Below are positions 26,493 to 35,307 of a stretch of 53,083 nt of DNA, in pieces (positions within the stretch are counted from its first letter, which is position 1; every line of letters begins with the position of its first letter). The stretch is taken from the NCBI GenBank assembly GCA_902778645.1, contig CACYYO010000005.1:1-53083 (forward strand). Direction: 5' to 3'. Origin of the DNA: an uncultured Rhodospirillales bacterium. Its GTDB lineage: Bacteria > Pseudomonadota > Alphaproteobacteria > RF32 > CAG-239. A program made the position numbers and the translations under genes. The notes beneath the pieces were generated by a model. The model did no database searches. It was given only the letters and a program-made list of their open reading frames with translations, and was not told the DNA's origin.

Positions 26493-28130
26493 ATGGAAAA
26501 GTTAGAGAATGATATATTAGAATCAAGGTTAAAAAAAGTTTCACAAGAATTAGAGCGTTTAGGAATATATTCCAAGCGATCTGTTTTGGAAAAAGATAAA
26601 GTATCATTCGCTTTTGTTGTATACGTATTGCAACGCTATCTTGATAACTATGATGTTGATGAAATCATTGACAATATCACAGAAGGTGGCCTTGATAATG
26701 CAATAGATATTTTGCATATAGATAATGACGCATCATCAGATGAGATTTATATAAATGTATTTCAATGTAAGTATAAAACAGAAAAAAACTTAAAATCAAC
26801 AATTGGGGAAAATGATATTGATTTATTTCTTAGAAAGATTAAATCTATCATAATAGATAAAGATACTTCTAATATAACTATGAACCCATATTTAACAAAA
26901 CAATTAAACTTATTATGGGACATTACCAAAGTAACGGAAGTAAATAATATCCATTTAAATTTGTATCTTGCAACTAATGGTGCAGATATAAATGAACAAG
27001 AAAAAAAGACACTTATCCAATTTAAGCAGGAAAACAGCATAATTCAAGACATTAAAGTCTTCTTTAATTATGAATTTTTGATTGGGCATAAAGAAGTGCC
27101 AGTTGAAGATATACATATTCCCATTGATAAAAATTATATCCAAATGAATAACGGAATTAATACTTGTATTGTGAGTTTTAGCGCATATGACATAGCCAAA
27201 CTATATGAAAAAGTGGGTGATGCAATACTGGAAAAAAATGTGAGAAAGCTCATAAAAAGTAAAATTAACCAAGACATATATAATAGTCTTGTTGCTGACC
27301 CTAAAATGTTTTGGTATAAAAATAATGGTCTATCAATTGTTTGCGAACGTTTTGAAGTAAAAACAATATCAGGAAGAAAAGAAATTGAAATTAAACGCCC
27401 TTACATTGTGAATGGTGGGCAAACCACAAAAACAATCTACAATCACTATCTTGATAACAAAAATGATGAAGACAAACTAATACCTTTATATGAAGCAAAT
27501 ATCATTGCTCGTATTTATCAAACAACCATTTCTGAACAAATAACAGATATTGTTCAAGGGACAAATACTCAAAATAAAATCACAATGTATGATTTGAAGA
27601 GTGCTAATGTTAATTTAAAAAAAATTAAGGATTTCTTTTTGGAAAATAATGTATCATTACTTATTAATAGAGATGTTGAAGAAAAAAAACTTCCAGATGC
27701 TATAAATTCTGATACTTTGTTACAACTGTATTGTTCTTTATATAAAGGGATACCCCATAAGGCTAAGATTAGTATTAGCAAATTGATAGAAGATTACTAT
27801 GATGATGTATATAATACACCAAATATTCACATGGATTTGCTTAATACATTTAAAATTTTTCAAATTATAAAAAAGAAAAATAAAGAAAATCCAGAAATAC
27901 AGCATTTAAGACATTCAAGTTTTTCCTTGCTATATTTAATGGGCATGCTGCATCCAGAAATAAAAAATTCTTATAGTGAAGATAAAATTATAATGGCATA
28001 TGATGAAAGTTTAGCCGCATTGAATAAAATTGTTGAAAAACAAAAGAATGAAAATAATAATTTTTCCAACCATAATTTCTTTAAGTCTGAAAAATCTACT
28101 GAAATTATAAATGATTTATACAAAAAATGA
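26493..28130 (+). CDS. AIPR-family phage-resistance protein with nuclease-like N-terminus
   Basis: 545 residues. The AIPR signature is present: FWYKNNGLSIVC and, 35 residues later, PYIVNGGQTTKTIY. The first 100 residues carry EGGLDNAIDIL and INVFQCKYK, the G-x-D ... Q-x-K pattern of Mrr-like PD-(D/E)xK nucleases. AIPR proteins are linked to abortive infection, but their mechanism is not settled. It sits between the methyltransferase and helicase genes with almost no gap, so it is an integral subunit of the system and not a bystander. Confidence 0.85.
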   Translation: MEKLENDILESRLKKVSQELERLGIYSKRSVLEKDKVSFAFVVYVLQRYLDNYDVDEIIDNITEGGLDNAIDILHIDNDASSDEIYINVFQCKYKTEKNLKSTIGENDIDLFLRKIKSIIIDKDTSNITMNPYLTKQLNLLWDITKVTEVNNIHLNLYLATNGADINEQEKKTLIQFKQENSIIQDIKVFFNYEFLIGHKEVPVEDIHIPIDKNYIQMNNGINTCIVSFSAYDIAKLYEKVGDAILEKNVRKLIKSKINQDIYNSLVADPKMFWYKNNGLSIVCERFEVKTISGRKEIEIKRPYIVNGGQTTKTIYNHYLDNKNDEDKLIPLYEANIIARIYQTTISEQITDIVQGTNTQNKITMYDLKSANVNLKKIKDFFLENNVSLLINRDVEEKKLPDAINSDTLLQLYCSLYKGIPHKAKISISKLIEDYYDDVYNTPNIHMDLLNTFKIFQIIKKKNKENPEIQHLRHSSFSLLYLMGMLHPEIKNSYSEDKIIMAYDESLAALNKIVEKQKNENNNFSNHNFFKSEKSTEIINDLYKK

Positions 28131-28145
28131 TCGGGAGATTATAAT

Positions 28146-30071
28146 ATGGAAAACTTGGTAGAAGTTAAATATGCTCAAACAGGTGAAAGCACCAAAACCA
28201 ATATATATGGTATGCGTGAAATGCAGGAGAGAGTGTATGCTTATCGTGCTTCTAAATATTTGCTAATTAAAGCTCCACCTGCTTCTGGTAAATCACGTGC
28301 TTTGATGTTTGTAGCATTGGATAAAATGCAAAACCAAGGCATTAAAAAGGTTATTGTAGCTGTTCCTGAGCGTTCTATCGGTTCTTCATTTAAGAAAACG
28401 GAATTAAAGAAATTTGGCTTTTTTGCCGACTGGATGCCTGAAGACAGATACAACTTATGCACCAGAGGATCAGATAACAGCCAAGGTAAAATTAAAACTT
28501 TTCAAGAATTTATGGATTCTGATGCTAAAATATTGATTTGTACCCACGCAACTCTACGTTTTGCTTATGAAACCATTGAAGAAACCAAGTTTAACGATTG
28601 TTTGTTGGCAATTGATGAGTTTCACCACGTATCAGCAGATTTAGATAGTAGTAAATTAGGTGAATTGTTACATTCAATTATGACTAAATCAAACGCTCAT
28701 GTTGTGGCAATGACGGGATCTTACTTCCGTGGTGATGGTGTGGCCGTTATGCGTCCTGAAGATGAGATGAAGTTTGATCGGGTAACTTATAACTACTATG
28801 AGCAGTTAAACGGTTATACATACTTAAAATCTTTGGGAATTGGTTATCACTTCTATCAAGGAAGATATTTGTCTGCACTTCCTGAAATTTTAGATACCGA
28901 TAAAAAGACAATTATTCATATTCCAAGCGTTAATTCACTGGCATCAACCAAAGACAAATATGAAGAAGTAGATCGGATTATTGACATTATCGGTGAATTA
29001 GACCACCAAGATCCAGAAACCAACATTTTGTTTGTAAAAAGGCATAGTGACGGCAAAATCTTAAAAATTGCCGATTTAGTAGAAGATAAAGAAGGTCGTG
29101 AAAAAGTTGTTGAGTATTTAAGACACATAGAAAAAGTTGATGATTTGGACATTTTAATTGCTCTTGGTATGGCAAAAGAAGGATTTGACTGGCCATTCTG
29201 TGAACAAGCATTGACAATCGGTTATCGTGGATCATTAACCGAAATTGTACAGATTATCGGTCGTTGTACTCGTGACAGTGAAAATAAGACACATGCCCAA
29301 TTTACTAACCTTATTGCTCATCCAGACGCATCAGATGATCAAGTTACAACAGCAGTGAATAATATGCTTAAAGCTATTACTTGCTCATTGCTGATGGAAC
29401 AAGTGCTGGCACCTAAATTTAACTTCAAAGTCCGTTTGGAAGATGATAACACCGAGAACCAAAAAGGTGAAATTAAGATCAGAGGGTTTAAGCAACCGTC
29501 AACCGAAAAGGTCAAACGCATTATTGAAGCTGATTTAAATGATCTGAAAGCTAAAATCCTTCAAGATCAAAATGTCCTTAAAGCATTACCTGGTAATGTA
29601 GATCCTGTTGTTGTTAATAAAGTTCTGATTCCAAAGATTATTCAAACAACATATCCAGATTTAACAGATGAAGAGGTTGAAGAAGTGAGACAGTATGTTA
29701 TTGCCGATTCAGCTATCAAAACAGGATCTATTGAAGATACTGGTGATATTCGTTTTATCCGTATGGCTAGCAGATTTGTTAATATTGATGAATTAAGCAT
29801 TGATTTAATTGATTCTATAAATCCGTTCCAAAAGGCGTTTGAAGTGTTATCAAAGACGCTAGATAAACGGACATTCCGTCTAATTCAGGAGTGTGTAGAC
29901 GCCACCAGATTGCAGATGACAGAAGAAGTAGCCGTATCTTTATGGCCGAAGATTAAAGAATTTGTAAAAGCAACAGGTAGTGAACCTGATAAAAACTCTA
30001 TGGATCCGCATGAAAGAGAATTAGCGGATGCATTATTATATATCCGTAATAAGAAGAGAAGCCAACAGTAG
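28146..30071 (+). CDS. Superfamily 2 helicase, YeeB-like
   Basis: 641 residues. Walker A KAPPASGKS near residue 45, DEFHH (motif II), AMTGSYF (motif III), and in the second RecA domain the motif V/VI region IALGMAKEGFDWPFCEQAL with QIIGRCTRD (arginine fingers). The C-terminal 250 residues are helical and unassigned. It probably acts as the ATP-driven translocase of the neighbouring nuclease-methyltransferase. In B. subtilis the yeeA-yeeB-yeeC operon has the same methyltransferase, helicase, GIY-YIG order (recalled, not checked). Confidence 0.87.
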   Translation: MENLVEVKYAQTGESTKTNIYGMREMQERVYAYRASKYLLIKAPPASGKSRALMFVALDKMQNQGIKKVIVAVPERSIGSSFKKTELKKFGFFADWMPEDRYNLCTRGSDNSQGKIKTFQEFMDSDAKILICTHATLRFAYETIEETKFNDCLLAIDEFHHVSADLDSSKLGELLHSIMTKSNAHVVAMTGSYFRGDGVAVMRPEDEMKFDRVTYNYYEQLNGYTYLKSLGIGYHFYQGRYLSALPEILDTDKKTIIHIPSVNSLASTKDKYEEVDRIIDIIGELDHQDPETNILFVKRHSDGKILKIADLVEDKEGREKVVEYLRHIEKVDDLDILIALGMAKEGFDWPFCEQALTIGYRGSLTEIVQIIGRCTRDSENKTHAQFTNLIAHPDASDDQVTTAVNNMLKAITCSLLMEQVLAPKFNFKVRLEDDNTENQKGEIKIRGFKQPSTEKVKRIIEADLNDLKAKILQDQNVLKALPGNVDPVVVNKVLIPKIIQTTYPDLTDEEVEEVRQYVIADSAIKTGSIEDTGDIRFIRMASRFVNIDELSIDLIDSINPFQKAFEVLSKTLDKRTFRLIQECVDATRLQMTEEVAVSLWPKIKEFVKATGSEPDKNSMDPHERELADALLYIRNKKRSQQ

Positions 30072-30080
30072 GATTAAGCT

Positions 30081-31262
30081 ATGGAAGAATGGTTACAAAA
30101 GATTGTTGATGACGATGATTTAGGTTTGTTAGATGTTAAACCTAAAAATATTCGTATTACAGCTGATGAGAGATTGGTTAAGAGCTTTGAAGAAATCAAT
30201 AAGTTTATAAAAGAAAATAAACGTGAGCCTGAACTATCAAACGATATTCTGGAAAATTCATTGTATTACCGTCTTGAAGGCATAAGGGAAGATACCAACA
30301 AAATCAACCAATTAAAAGAGTTTGATACGTTTGGATTGCTTAAAGAAACGGAAGAAACACCTCAACCACAATCTATTGATGATATATTAAATGATGATGA
30401 TCTTGGTTTATTATCAACGCCTAAAGAAGATGATATATTTAATTTAGGACACGGACTGAAAAAGGTTGATCGTTCCGTTGGTGCTTATGATTATGTGGCT
30501 CGTGCCAAGAAGTGTGAGGATTTTGATAAGTTTGAACCACTATTTAAGGCCTGCCAAGCTGATCTCAAGAATGGTAAGCGTAGATTGATAAAATTTACAA
30601 CTGAAACATCAATCAAAGAAGGTGCTTTTCTGGTTTATCGTGGAATGTTGCTATATGTTGATAAGGTTGGTAATTTTTCACAACGTAACCAAAGAAAACA
30701 AGCAAGACTTCGTTGTATCTATGAAAACGGAACTGAATCGGATATACTCCGCAATTCGTTGGCTAAACCGATGTATTCTGATGGAAAAATCGTAACGGAA
30801 AACTATGAAGAAGCGTTAAAAGAGTTTTCAGGCGTAACAGAAGAGGATAAACCGTCTGGCTACATCTATGTTTTACGGTCACTCAGCAAGGATCCACAGG
30901 TCAAAGCCGTGAAAGATTTATATAAAATCGGTTATTCTGAAACTACTGTTGAAGATCGGATCAGGAACGCAGCAAATGAAACAACATACCTTATGGCCAA
31001 AGTGAAAGTAGTGTCTTCATATAAGATGTATAATGTTAATACCCAAAAGTTTGAAGATCTGTTACACCGCTTTTTTGATGCTGCTCGTTTAAGCATTGAT
31101 GTAATGGATAACAATGGAACACGGCATACGGTTAGAGAATGGTTCCAAGTGCCTTTAGGTGTAATAGAACAAGCAATCTATCTCTTCCAAACAGGTGATA
31201 TAGTAAAATATCAATACTCCAGAGAAGAGCGAGAAATTGTAGAGATCGGGAAACAAAATTAA
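30081..31262 (+). CDS. GIY-YIG (T5orf172-type) nuclease protein, YeeC-like
   Basis: 393 residues. The C-terminal domain from residue 255 begins GYIYVLRS, continues DLYKIGYS (the split GIY-YIG motif), then VEDRIRNA with the catalytic Arg and KFEDLLHRFF with the metal-binding Glu, closing with EWFQVPL; this is the T5orf172/Meiotically-upregulated 113 type. The N-terminal 120 residues are acidic with two near repeats (DDDLGLLDVKP and DDDLGLLSTPK), and a middle beta-rich domain follows. It would supply a second nuclease activity to the system. Confidence 0.85.
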   Translation: MEEWLQKIVDDDDLGLLDVKPKNIRITADERLVKSFEEINKFIKENKREPELSNDILENSLYYRLEGIREDTNKINQLKEFDTFGLLKETEETPQPQSIDDILNDDDLGLLSTPKEDDIFNLGHGLKKVDRSVGAYDYVARAKKCEDFDKFEPLFKACQADLKNGKRRLIKFTTETSIKEGAFLVYRGMLLYVDKVGNFSQRNQRKQARLRCIYENGTESDILRNSLAKPMYSDGKIVTENYEEALKEFSGVTEEDKPSGYIYVLRSLSKDPQVKAVKDLYKIGYSETTVEDRIRNAANETTYLMAKVKVVSSYKMYNVNTQKFEDLLHRFFDAARLSIDVMDNNGTRHTVREWFQVPLGVIEQAIYLFQTGDIVKYQYSREEREIVEIGKQN

Positions 31263-31310
31263 GAAAATATAAAACAGTATGTTATAATATATAATAAAGA
31301 GGGTTTTGAA

Positions 31311-31859
31311 ATGGCATTTACTGAAGATGAATATAAAAAGATTGATGATTATATCCAAAGAAACAAGCAAATTCAGTCTCAATCGGAATGGGTTGTTATT
31401 AATAACGAAAGAAGAGTGGAATCGGTAATTCAACTTATTGATGGTAATGTCATTGAAGTGGAGTTTTCTTTTAGAGGATCTGTAAATAAAAATGCTCCGA
31501 CTTTGGATGACACTTGGGGGGAATTAAAGTTATTATATAGCAACAAAAATAAGGAAACATTGTGGGTTTCTCGTATTAGTTACAATCCAGTGAAAAATCA
31601 TACTAACTGTAAGCTTGAAAATTTTGAATGGTCATTAAGACAACTAAAGAAGGGTGTATGCCGTCTTTATAAATGGGAGAATAGAAAAGAAGCATTAAAA
31701 AACGGTATGACCGAGGAAAATGCTCCTGCTACACCTTTACCTGAAATAAAAACTTTTGATGCTTTTATAAAGACTTTTAAGGATTATCTTCATATTACAG
31801 GAGATATAAAACTCCCAACTCTATCGCCTGAATTGCCATTAGAAGGAGAACATAAATGA
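31311..31859 (+). CDS. Unknown protein of the defence operon
   Basis: 182 residues, not recognised. Mixed alpha/beta with a possible beta sandwich at residues 25-90 (VIQLIDGNVIEVEFSFRG) and a Pro-rich end. Separated from the GIY-YIG gene by 48 bp; its last four bases overlap the start of the next gene (ATGA), so the last two genes are translationally coupled. Confidence 0.65.
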   Translation: MAFTEDEYKKIDDYIQRNKQIQSQSEWVVINNERRVESVIQLIDGNVIEVEFSFRGSVNKNAPTLDDTWGELKLLYSNKNKETLWVSRISYNPVKNHTNCKLENFEWSLRQLKKGVCRLYKWENRKEALKNGMTEENAPATPLPEIKTFDAFIKTFKDYLHITGDIKLPTLSPELPLEGEHK

Positions 31860-32629
31860 ATTTCTTAGAAAATATCAGAGATCTTATTGATATAGAAACA
31901 AGAGATGAAAATAAGTTTCGGATTCATTTGCCTGTTTTGTATGCAGATGGTGAAAATGTGTGCATTGATATTATAAAAAATAAACAATCTTTTTTTGTTT
32001 CAGATAATGGGTTTGGACTTGAAAATGCTTTTGCTCAAATTAATGATATTAAAGTTAATGATATAGAACGGATTGGTAAAACATTATCAAAGCAATATGG
32101 ACTATCTGTATCCAAACGGTTAACAGAAAAAGAAATGAAACAGCAAAAAGCTACAAACAACACTATAGAAAATGGTGTCATTTATCTTAATGAAGTATCT
32201 GAAGAAGAATTGAATGGTGCAATTATGATCATTGCCAATGCTTCAAGATTGTTTTCACAAAGATTGGTTGAAGATGGTATAATAACACAGGAAAATTCAT
32301 TAAAAGAAATATTGGATGAAAGATTGAAATTTATATACAAATCAGCCTATTCTGATAAAGTGAAAAAGGATGTGCAAATAACAGGTATGAGCACAAGGCA
32401 ATATAAAGTATCTTTTGTTATAGAAGGCGATCAAAAACGTTTATTAGAGCCTGTAACTAACAATACAAATTCAATATCGCCTCTGTTCTTGAAATATAGT
32501 GACATAAAACAAAATAATGTATCAAAAGAGAGTATCATTCGTAACATAAAAGAATGGGATGCAGGTAGTATTGAATTAATTAAACAAGTAAGTCATCATA
32601 TTGTAGAAGTAGAGAAATTTGCGGCATAA
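31856..32629 (+). CDS. DUF1828-like protein of the defence operon
   Basis: 257 residues. Residues 20-60 (RIHLPVLYADGENVCIDII ... FFVSDNGFGLENAF) resemble the DUF1828 pattern, in which a short beta unit is followed by S/T-D-x-G-x-x. No catalytic signature is evident. Coupled to the preceding gene and last in the operon; it is convergent with the winged-helix gene 1 bp away. Function unknown, but DUF1828/1829 proteins are often found near restriction systems (from memory). Confidence 0.6.
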   Translation: MNFLENIRDLIDIETRDENKFRIHLPVLYADGENVCIDIIKNKQSFFVSDNGFGLENAFAQINDIKVNDIERIGKTLSKQYGLSVSKRLTEKEMKQQKATNNTIENGVIYLNEVSEEELNGAIMIIANASRLFSQRLVEDGIITQENSLKEILDERLKFIYKSAYSDKVKKDVQITGMSTRQYKVSFVIEGDQKRLLEPVTNNTNSISPLFLKYSDIKQNNVSKESIIRNIKEWDAGSIELIKQVSHHIVEVEKFAA

Positions 32630-32630
32630 A

Positions 32631-33137
32631 TTACCCCATCATCTGTTTAATCATCCAATCAATCTGCTCTTTGGTGCAGCCTTGGGCGGTGAAGAGATTT
32701 TCCAGTTGCTTAATTCTTAATTCTGCTTGGAAAAGTTTGCTCTGTAGCAATGAATTTTCTCTTTCCAGTGTCTCTATACGGATTTTAGCTAATTCAAGCT
32801 CATGGGCAGAATATTGGGCTTCTCTTTCATAATATTCCTTATCATCTCGCAAGGATTTCTTATCAATATTATTCATATTCTCAATAATGGGTGCAAATTC
32901 TTTACCGGTATAGACCATATGGCGGCGTCCTTGCTTATCATAGCCTAGTTGTAAATATTCCAACTTAACCAGTTTAGCAATAGCTTTCCTAACAGTATCA
33001 GGCTGAACATCAATACATTTTGCAATGTTTTTATTATCTCCGAAGAATGTCGGATGTTTGGGATTTTTAGTGCGATAGATAACTAATTGTATGATTAATC
33101 TTTCTGTAACAGATAATTCTGTTTTACTTCTACTCAT
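32631..33137 (-). CDS. Winged-helix protein with coiled coil, possible replication initiator or repressor
   Basis: 168 residues. Residues 1-75 form a winged-helix domain: LSVTERLIIQLVIYRTKN, then NIAKCIDVQPDTVRKAIAKLVKLEYL as a typical recognition helix, and a wing GYDKQGRRHMVY. Residues 95-155 are a long coiled coil. The gene reads away from an array of six direct repeats and an AT-rich tract, so it may bind those repeats either as an initiator of replication or as an autoregulator. It is shorter than classical Rep proteins, so repressor is the safer guess. Confidence 0.65.
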   Translation of the reverse strand: MSRSKTELSVTERLIIQLVIYRTKNPKHPTFFGDNKNIAKCIDVQPDTVRKAIAKLVKLEYLQLGYDKQGRRHMVYTGKEFAPIIENMNNIDKKSLRDDKEYYEREAQYSAHELELAKIRIETLERENSLLQSKLFQAELRIKQLENLFTAQGCTKEQIDWMIKQMMG

Positions 33138-33190
33138 ATTGTTTCCTTTAATAAATTCCTATAATTATTTATCAGGGAAAATAAGGCTTT

Positions 33191-33321
33191 GGCATTTATA
33201 TCCGCCCCCTTGGCATCTATATCCAGATTTTTGTTGTTTTTGGCACGTATATCCGCTTTTGGTGGCATTTATATCCGGTTTGGGCGGCACGTATATCCGG
33301 GTTAGACGGCACGTATATCCG
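33191..33321. repeat. Iteron-like array, six 14-bp direct repeats
   Basis: Consensus GGCAYNTATATCCG. Copies start at 33191, 33212, 33242, 33264, 33286 and 33308, giving spacings of 21, 30, 22, 22 and 22 bp. Two helical turns per unit places all copies on one face of the DNA, as with plasmid iterons or multi-operator arrays. The array lies 54 bp upstream of the winged-helix gene. Confidence 0.85.
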
Positions 33322-33361
33322 GCTTTGAAAATCCAAACACCTTGTGAAATAAGGGCTAAAG

Positions 33362-33719
33362 GGCAATTTTTTGCTCTTAAAATATAATATAATAGAAAGA
33401 AAATATATATTATAATAGAGCAATTTTTGTCTGGAATTAAAATAGAAACCAAAGTAAATTCCTGATGAATTAATAATAACAAAAGAGCAAATAGATTCGC
33501 AAAAATAAAATCAGCAATTAATGACGAAAATAATATTGACGACAAATGACTCGTATAAATTATTGGTGCTATTTACAGGATCAAAAAATCAAAGAAATGG
33601 AAATTCAGTAGGGAGTGGTACTCTTTGCGTATGGAGAAGAGAGAAAGTTGTTGATAATAGAACACTTGACAATAGAGATATATAATGAAAGTATATAAGT
33701 AGATTAGTTTTAGGAATAA
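33362..33719. other. AT-rich tract and non-coding stretch beside the iteron-like array
   Basis: 33362-33425 is very AT-rich, with short stretches such as tataatataatag and atatatattataatag flanked by GCAATTTTT/GAGCAATTTTT copies on both sides; next to the repeats this resembles the unwinding region of a replication origin. 33426-33719 holds only very short open frames with no good starts, and nothing recognisable. Confidence 0.45.
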
Positions 33720-34343
33720 ATGATGTGTGAGACTATTTGCGTTATTTTACAAGAAATTCAAAGTATATGTATAACAGGTTGGAGTTATGTTACTGCATTT
33801 ATAAAATATATATTTGATATAAAAACATTATTAGCAATATTTGGGGGATACATTGCTTGGCAACAATGGCAAACCAGTGAGAGAAAACGTAAGCAAGATT
33901 TATTTGAAAAACGTTATGACAATCTATATCTACCAATACTAAAATGTTCAGAAAGCATCATGCATATCAAGGATAGCAAAGTTTCAAAAGAGAAGAGAAA
34001 ACAGCAGATAGAAAATGAAATAGCAGAATTTTGGAGGCAATATAACAAGTATAAATTTTTAATTTCTGAACAAGATGATGAAAAATTAAATAATCACTAC
34101 AAATATATTTTGGAAATTGTTCAGAATAATGGGGCAAGTGATGTTGAACAATTGGGTAATCTATTTGCTCTTTTAGGTCATTTATCACAAATGGAAATGT
34201 TATTGGCACAATATTTGAGAATTGAACAAGGAAGTCTGCTTTATAAAATTAGAAAGTGTTTTCAAAAAAAATACAGCATGAAAGAAATAATAACAATGCT
34301 TGCTAATTCTTCGCAACAGCAAGATAATAATACTAAAAAATAA
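33720..34343 (+). CDS. Single-pass membrane protein with helical cytoplasmic domain
   Basis: 207 residues, not recognised. A membrane segment at about residues 33-50 (LLAIFGGYIAWQQW) is followed by a basic RKRKQ stop and a long charged helical domain. Similar layouts are common for small element-encoded membrane proteins. A start at the second ATG (33723) is possible. It stands alone between the origin-like region and an inverted repeat. Confidence 0.6.
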   Translation: MMCETICVILQEIQSICITGWSYVTAFIKYIFDIKTLLAIFGGYIAWQQWQTSERKRKQDLFEKRYDNLYLPILKCSESIMHIKDSKVSKEKRKQQIENEIAEFWRQYNKYKFLISEQDDEKLNNHYKYILEIVQNNGASDVEQLGNLFALLGHLSQMEMLLAQYLRIEQGSLLYKIRKCFQKKYSMKEIITMLANSSQQQDNNTKK

Positions 34344-34344
34344 A

Positions 34345-34372
34345 AAGTGCTATCGGTTACCCAATAGCACTT
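34345..34372 (+). terminator. Probable terminator-like hairpin
   Basis: 9-bp perfect stem aagtgctat / atagcactt with a 10-nt loop, directly after the membrane-protein stop, but without a proper T run. The following 34373-34565 shows no gene; a gtgag-aagaa-ctcac hairpin lies near its end. Confidence 0.5.
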
Positions 34373-34565
34373 GAGATGAAATTTATATTGAAACAATACG
34401 AGCAGAAATCTGCTACACAAATATTTATCTTGATTTTACCGTTATTTGCCATCAAAGAATTATCATTTTCATTTTTTTCAAACCAAAATCAGCCAATTTC
34501 TCCGAATAAATATTTTTGTGAGAAGAACTCACGGAATTTAACATTTAAACAATAGGAGAAAGAAT

Positions 34566-35159
34566 ATGCTCAAAACTTATAATAAAGAAAATAACACCTA
34601 TAGTCGTTACTTCCACGTTTCGGAAATAGAAGCTGCTTTAGAGAAAATGAAGCAAATCAGCAGTCGTGTGGAATATAGACCTTTTGACGAGATTCCTAAT
34701 AGAAACCAAATAGAAGATTACCACGTAACCATTGATGATGCCAATAGCTTGGAAAGGATGTTTGCCGACAATCCTGCTTTCAAATTGGAACACCCGATGG
34801 ATATTATGAGAAGAACCATATTATTAGTGGCTTGCGGTATGAGTGAAGATACTGAAGGAATTGAATACTTGATTAACAAAGGTGCAGAAATTAACCGAAA
34901 TGACTTGATGGGCGAAAATGCTTTAATGTATGTCATTCAAAACCCAAATATGCCAACAGAAGAAAAGCTGAAAGCTGTTCAATTACTGATAGACCACGGA
35001 ATTGATGTAAATTGGCTTAATAGCCGTTTTGAAACACCATTGATGATGGCATTAAACCAGATTGAAATAGAAGTTGCTGACCTTTTAATAGATAATGGCG
35101 GAATTGTTTATCAACCACCCAAAAGACCTAAAGAACCTGACATCAAAGAAGACAAATAA
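34566..35159 (+). CDS. Ankyrin-repeat protein
   Basis: 197 residues. An N-terminal unassigned region of about 80 residues, then three ankyrin units: TILLVACGMSEDTEGIEYLINKGAEI, ENALMYVIQNPN ... LLIDHGIDVNW, and TPLMMALNQIEIEVADLLIDNG. GGAGAAAG precedes the ATG. Ankyrin repeats bind proteins; a second such gene lies at 37261. Ends in its own terminator. Confidence 0.8.
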   Translation: MLKTYNKENNTYSRYFHVSEIEAALEKMKQISSRVEYRPFDEIPNRNQIEDYHVTIDDANSLERMFADNPAFKLEHPMDIMRRTILLVACGMSEDTEGIEYLINKGAEINRNDLMGENALMYVIQNPNMPTEEKLKAVQLLIDHGIDVNWLNSRFETPLMMALNQIEIEVADLLIDNGGIVYQPPKRPKEPDIKEDK

Positions 35160-35184
35160 CCAATCCTGACATTATTTTGATATT

Positions 35185-35215
35185 AAACCGTCATAACTCC
35201 TGTGGCGGTTTTTGG
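35185..35215 (+). terminator. Intrinsic terminator
   Basis: aaaccgtca (35185-35193) pairs with tggcggttt (35203-35211) with one G-U pair, followed by T. It ends the ankyrin gene. Confidence 0.75.
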
Positions 35216-35236
35216 TATAAAAAACAAAGATTGTTC

Positions 35237-35265
35237 TTGACTTATTTAACGCAATTTCTTATATT
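35237..35265 (+). promoter_or_regulatory. Promoter of the first RloAB pair
   Basis: TTGACT (35237-35242), 17-bp spacer, TATATT (35260-35265), 42 bp before the ATPase ATG, which is preceded by AAGGA. Confidence 0.65.
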
Positions 35266-35307
35266 AACTATAAATCTATGTTAAATTTTTGCAAGGAATT
35301 ATAGTTA

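Noticed and set aside
23708..32629. BREX or DISARM system
   Set aside because: No PglZ, BrxC, BrxL, DrmA or DrmB features. Gene content fits a YeeABC/type IIL-like restriction operon better.
33191..33321. CRISPR array
   Set aside because: Units are 14 bp with gaps of only 7-16 bp, too short for spacers, and no cas genes are present. The even 22-bp period fits protein-binding repeats.
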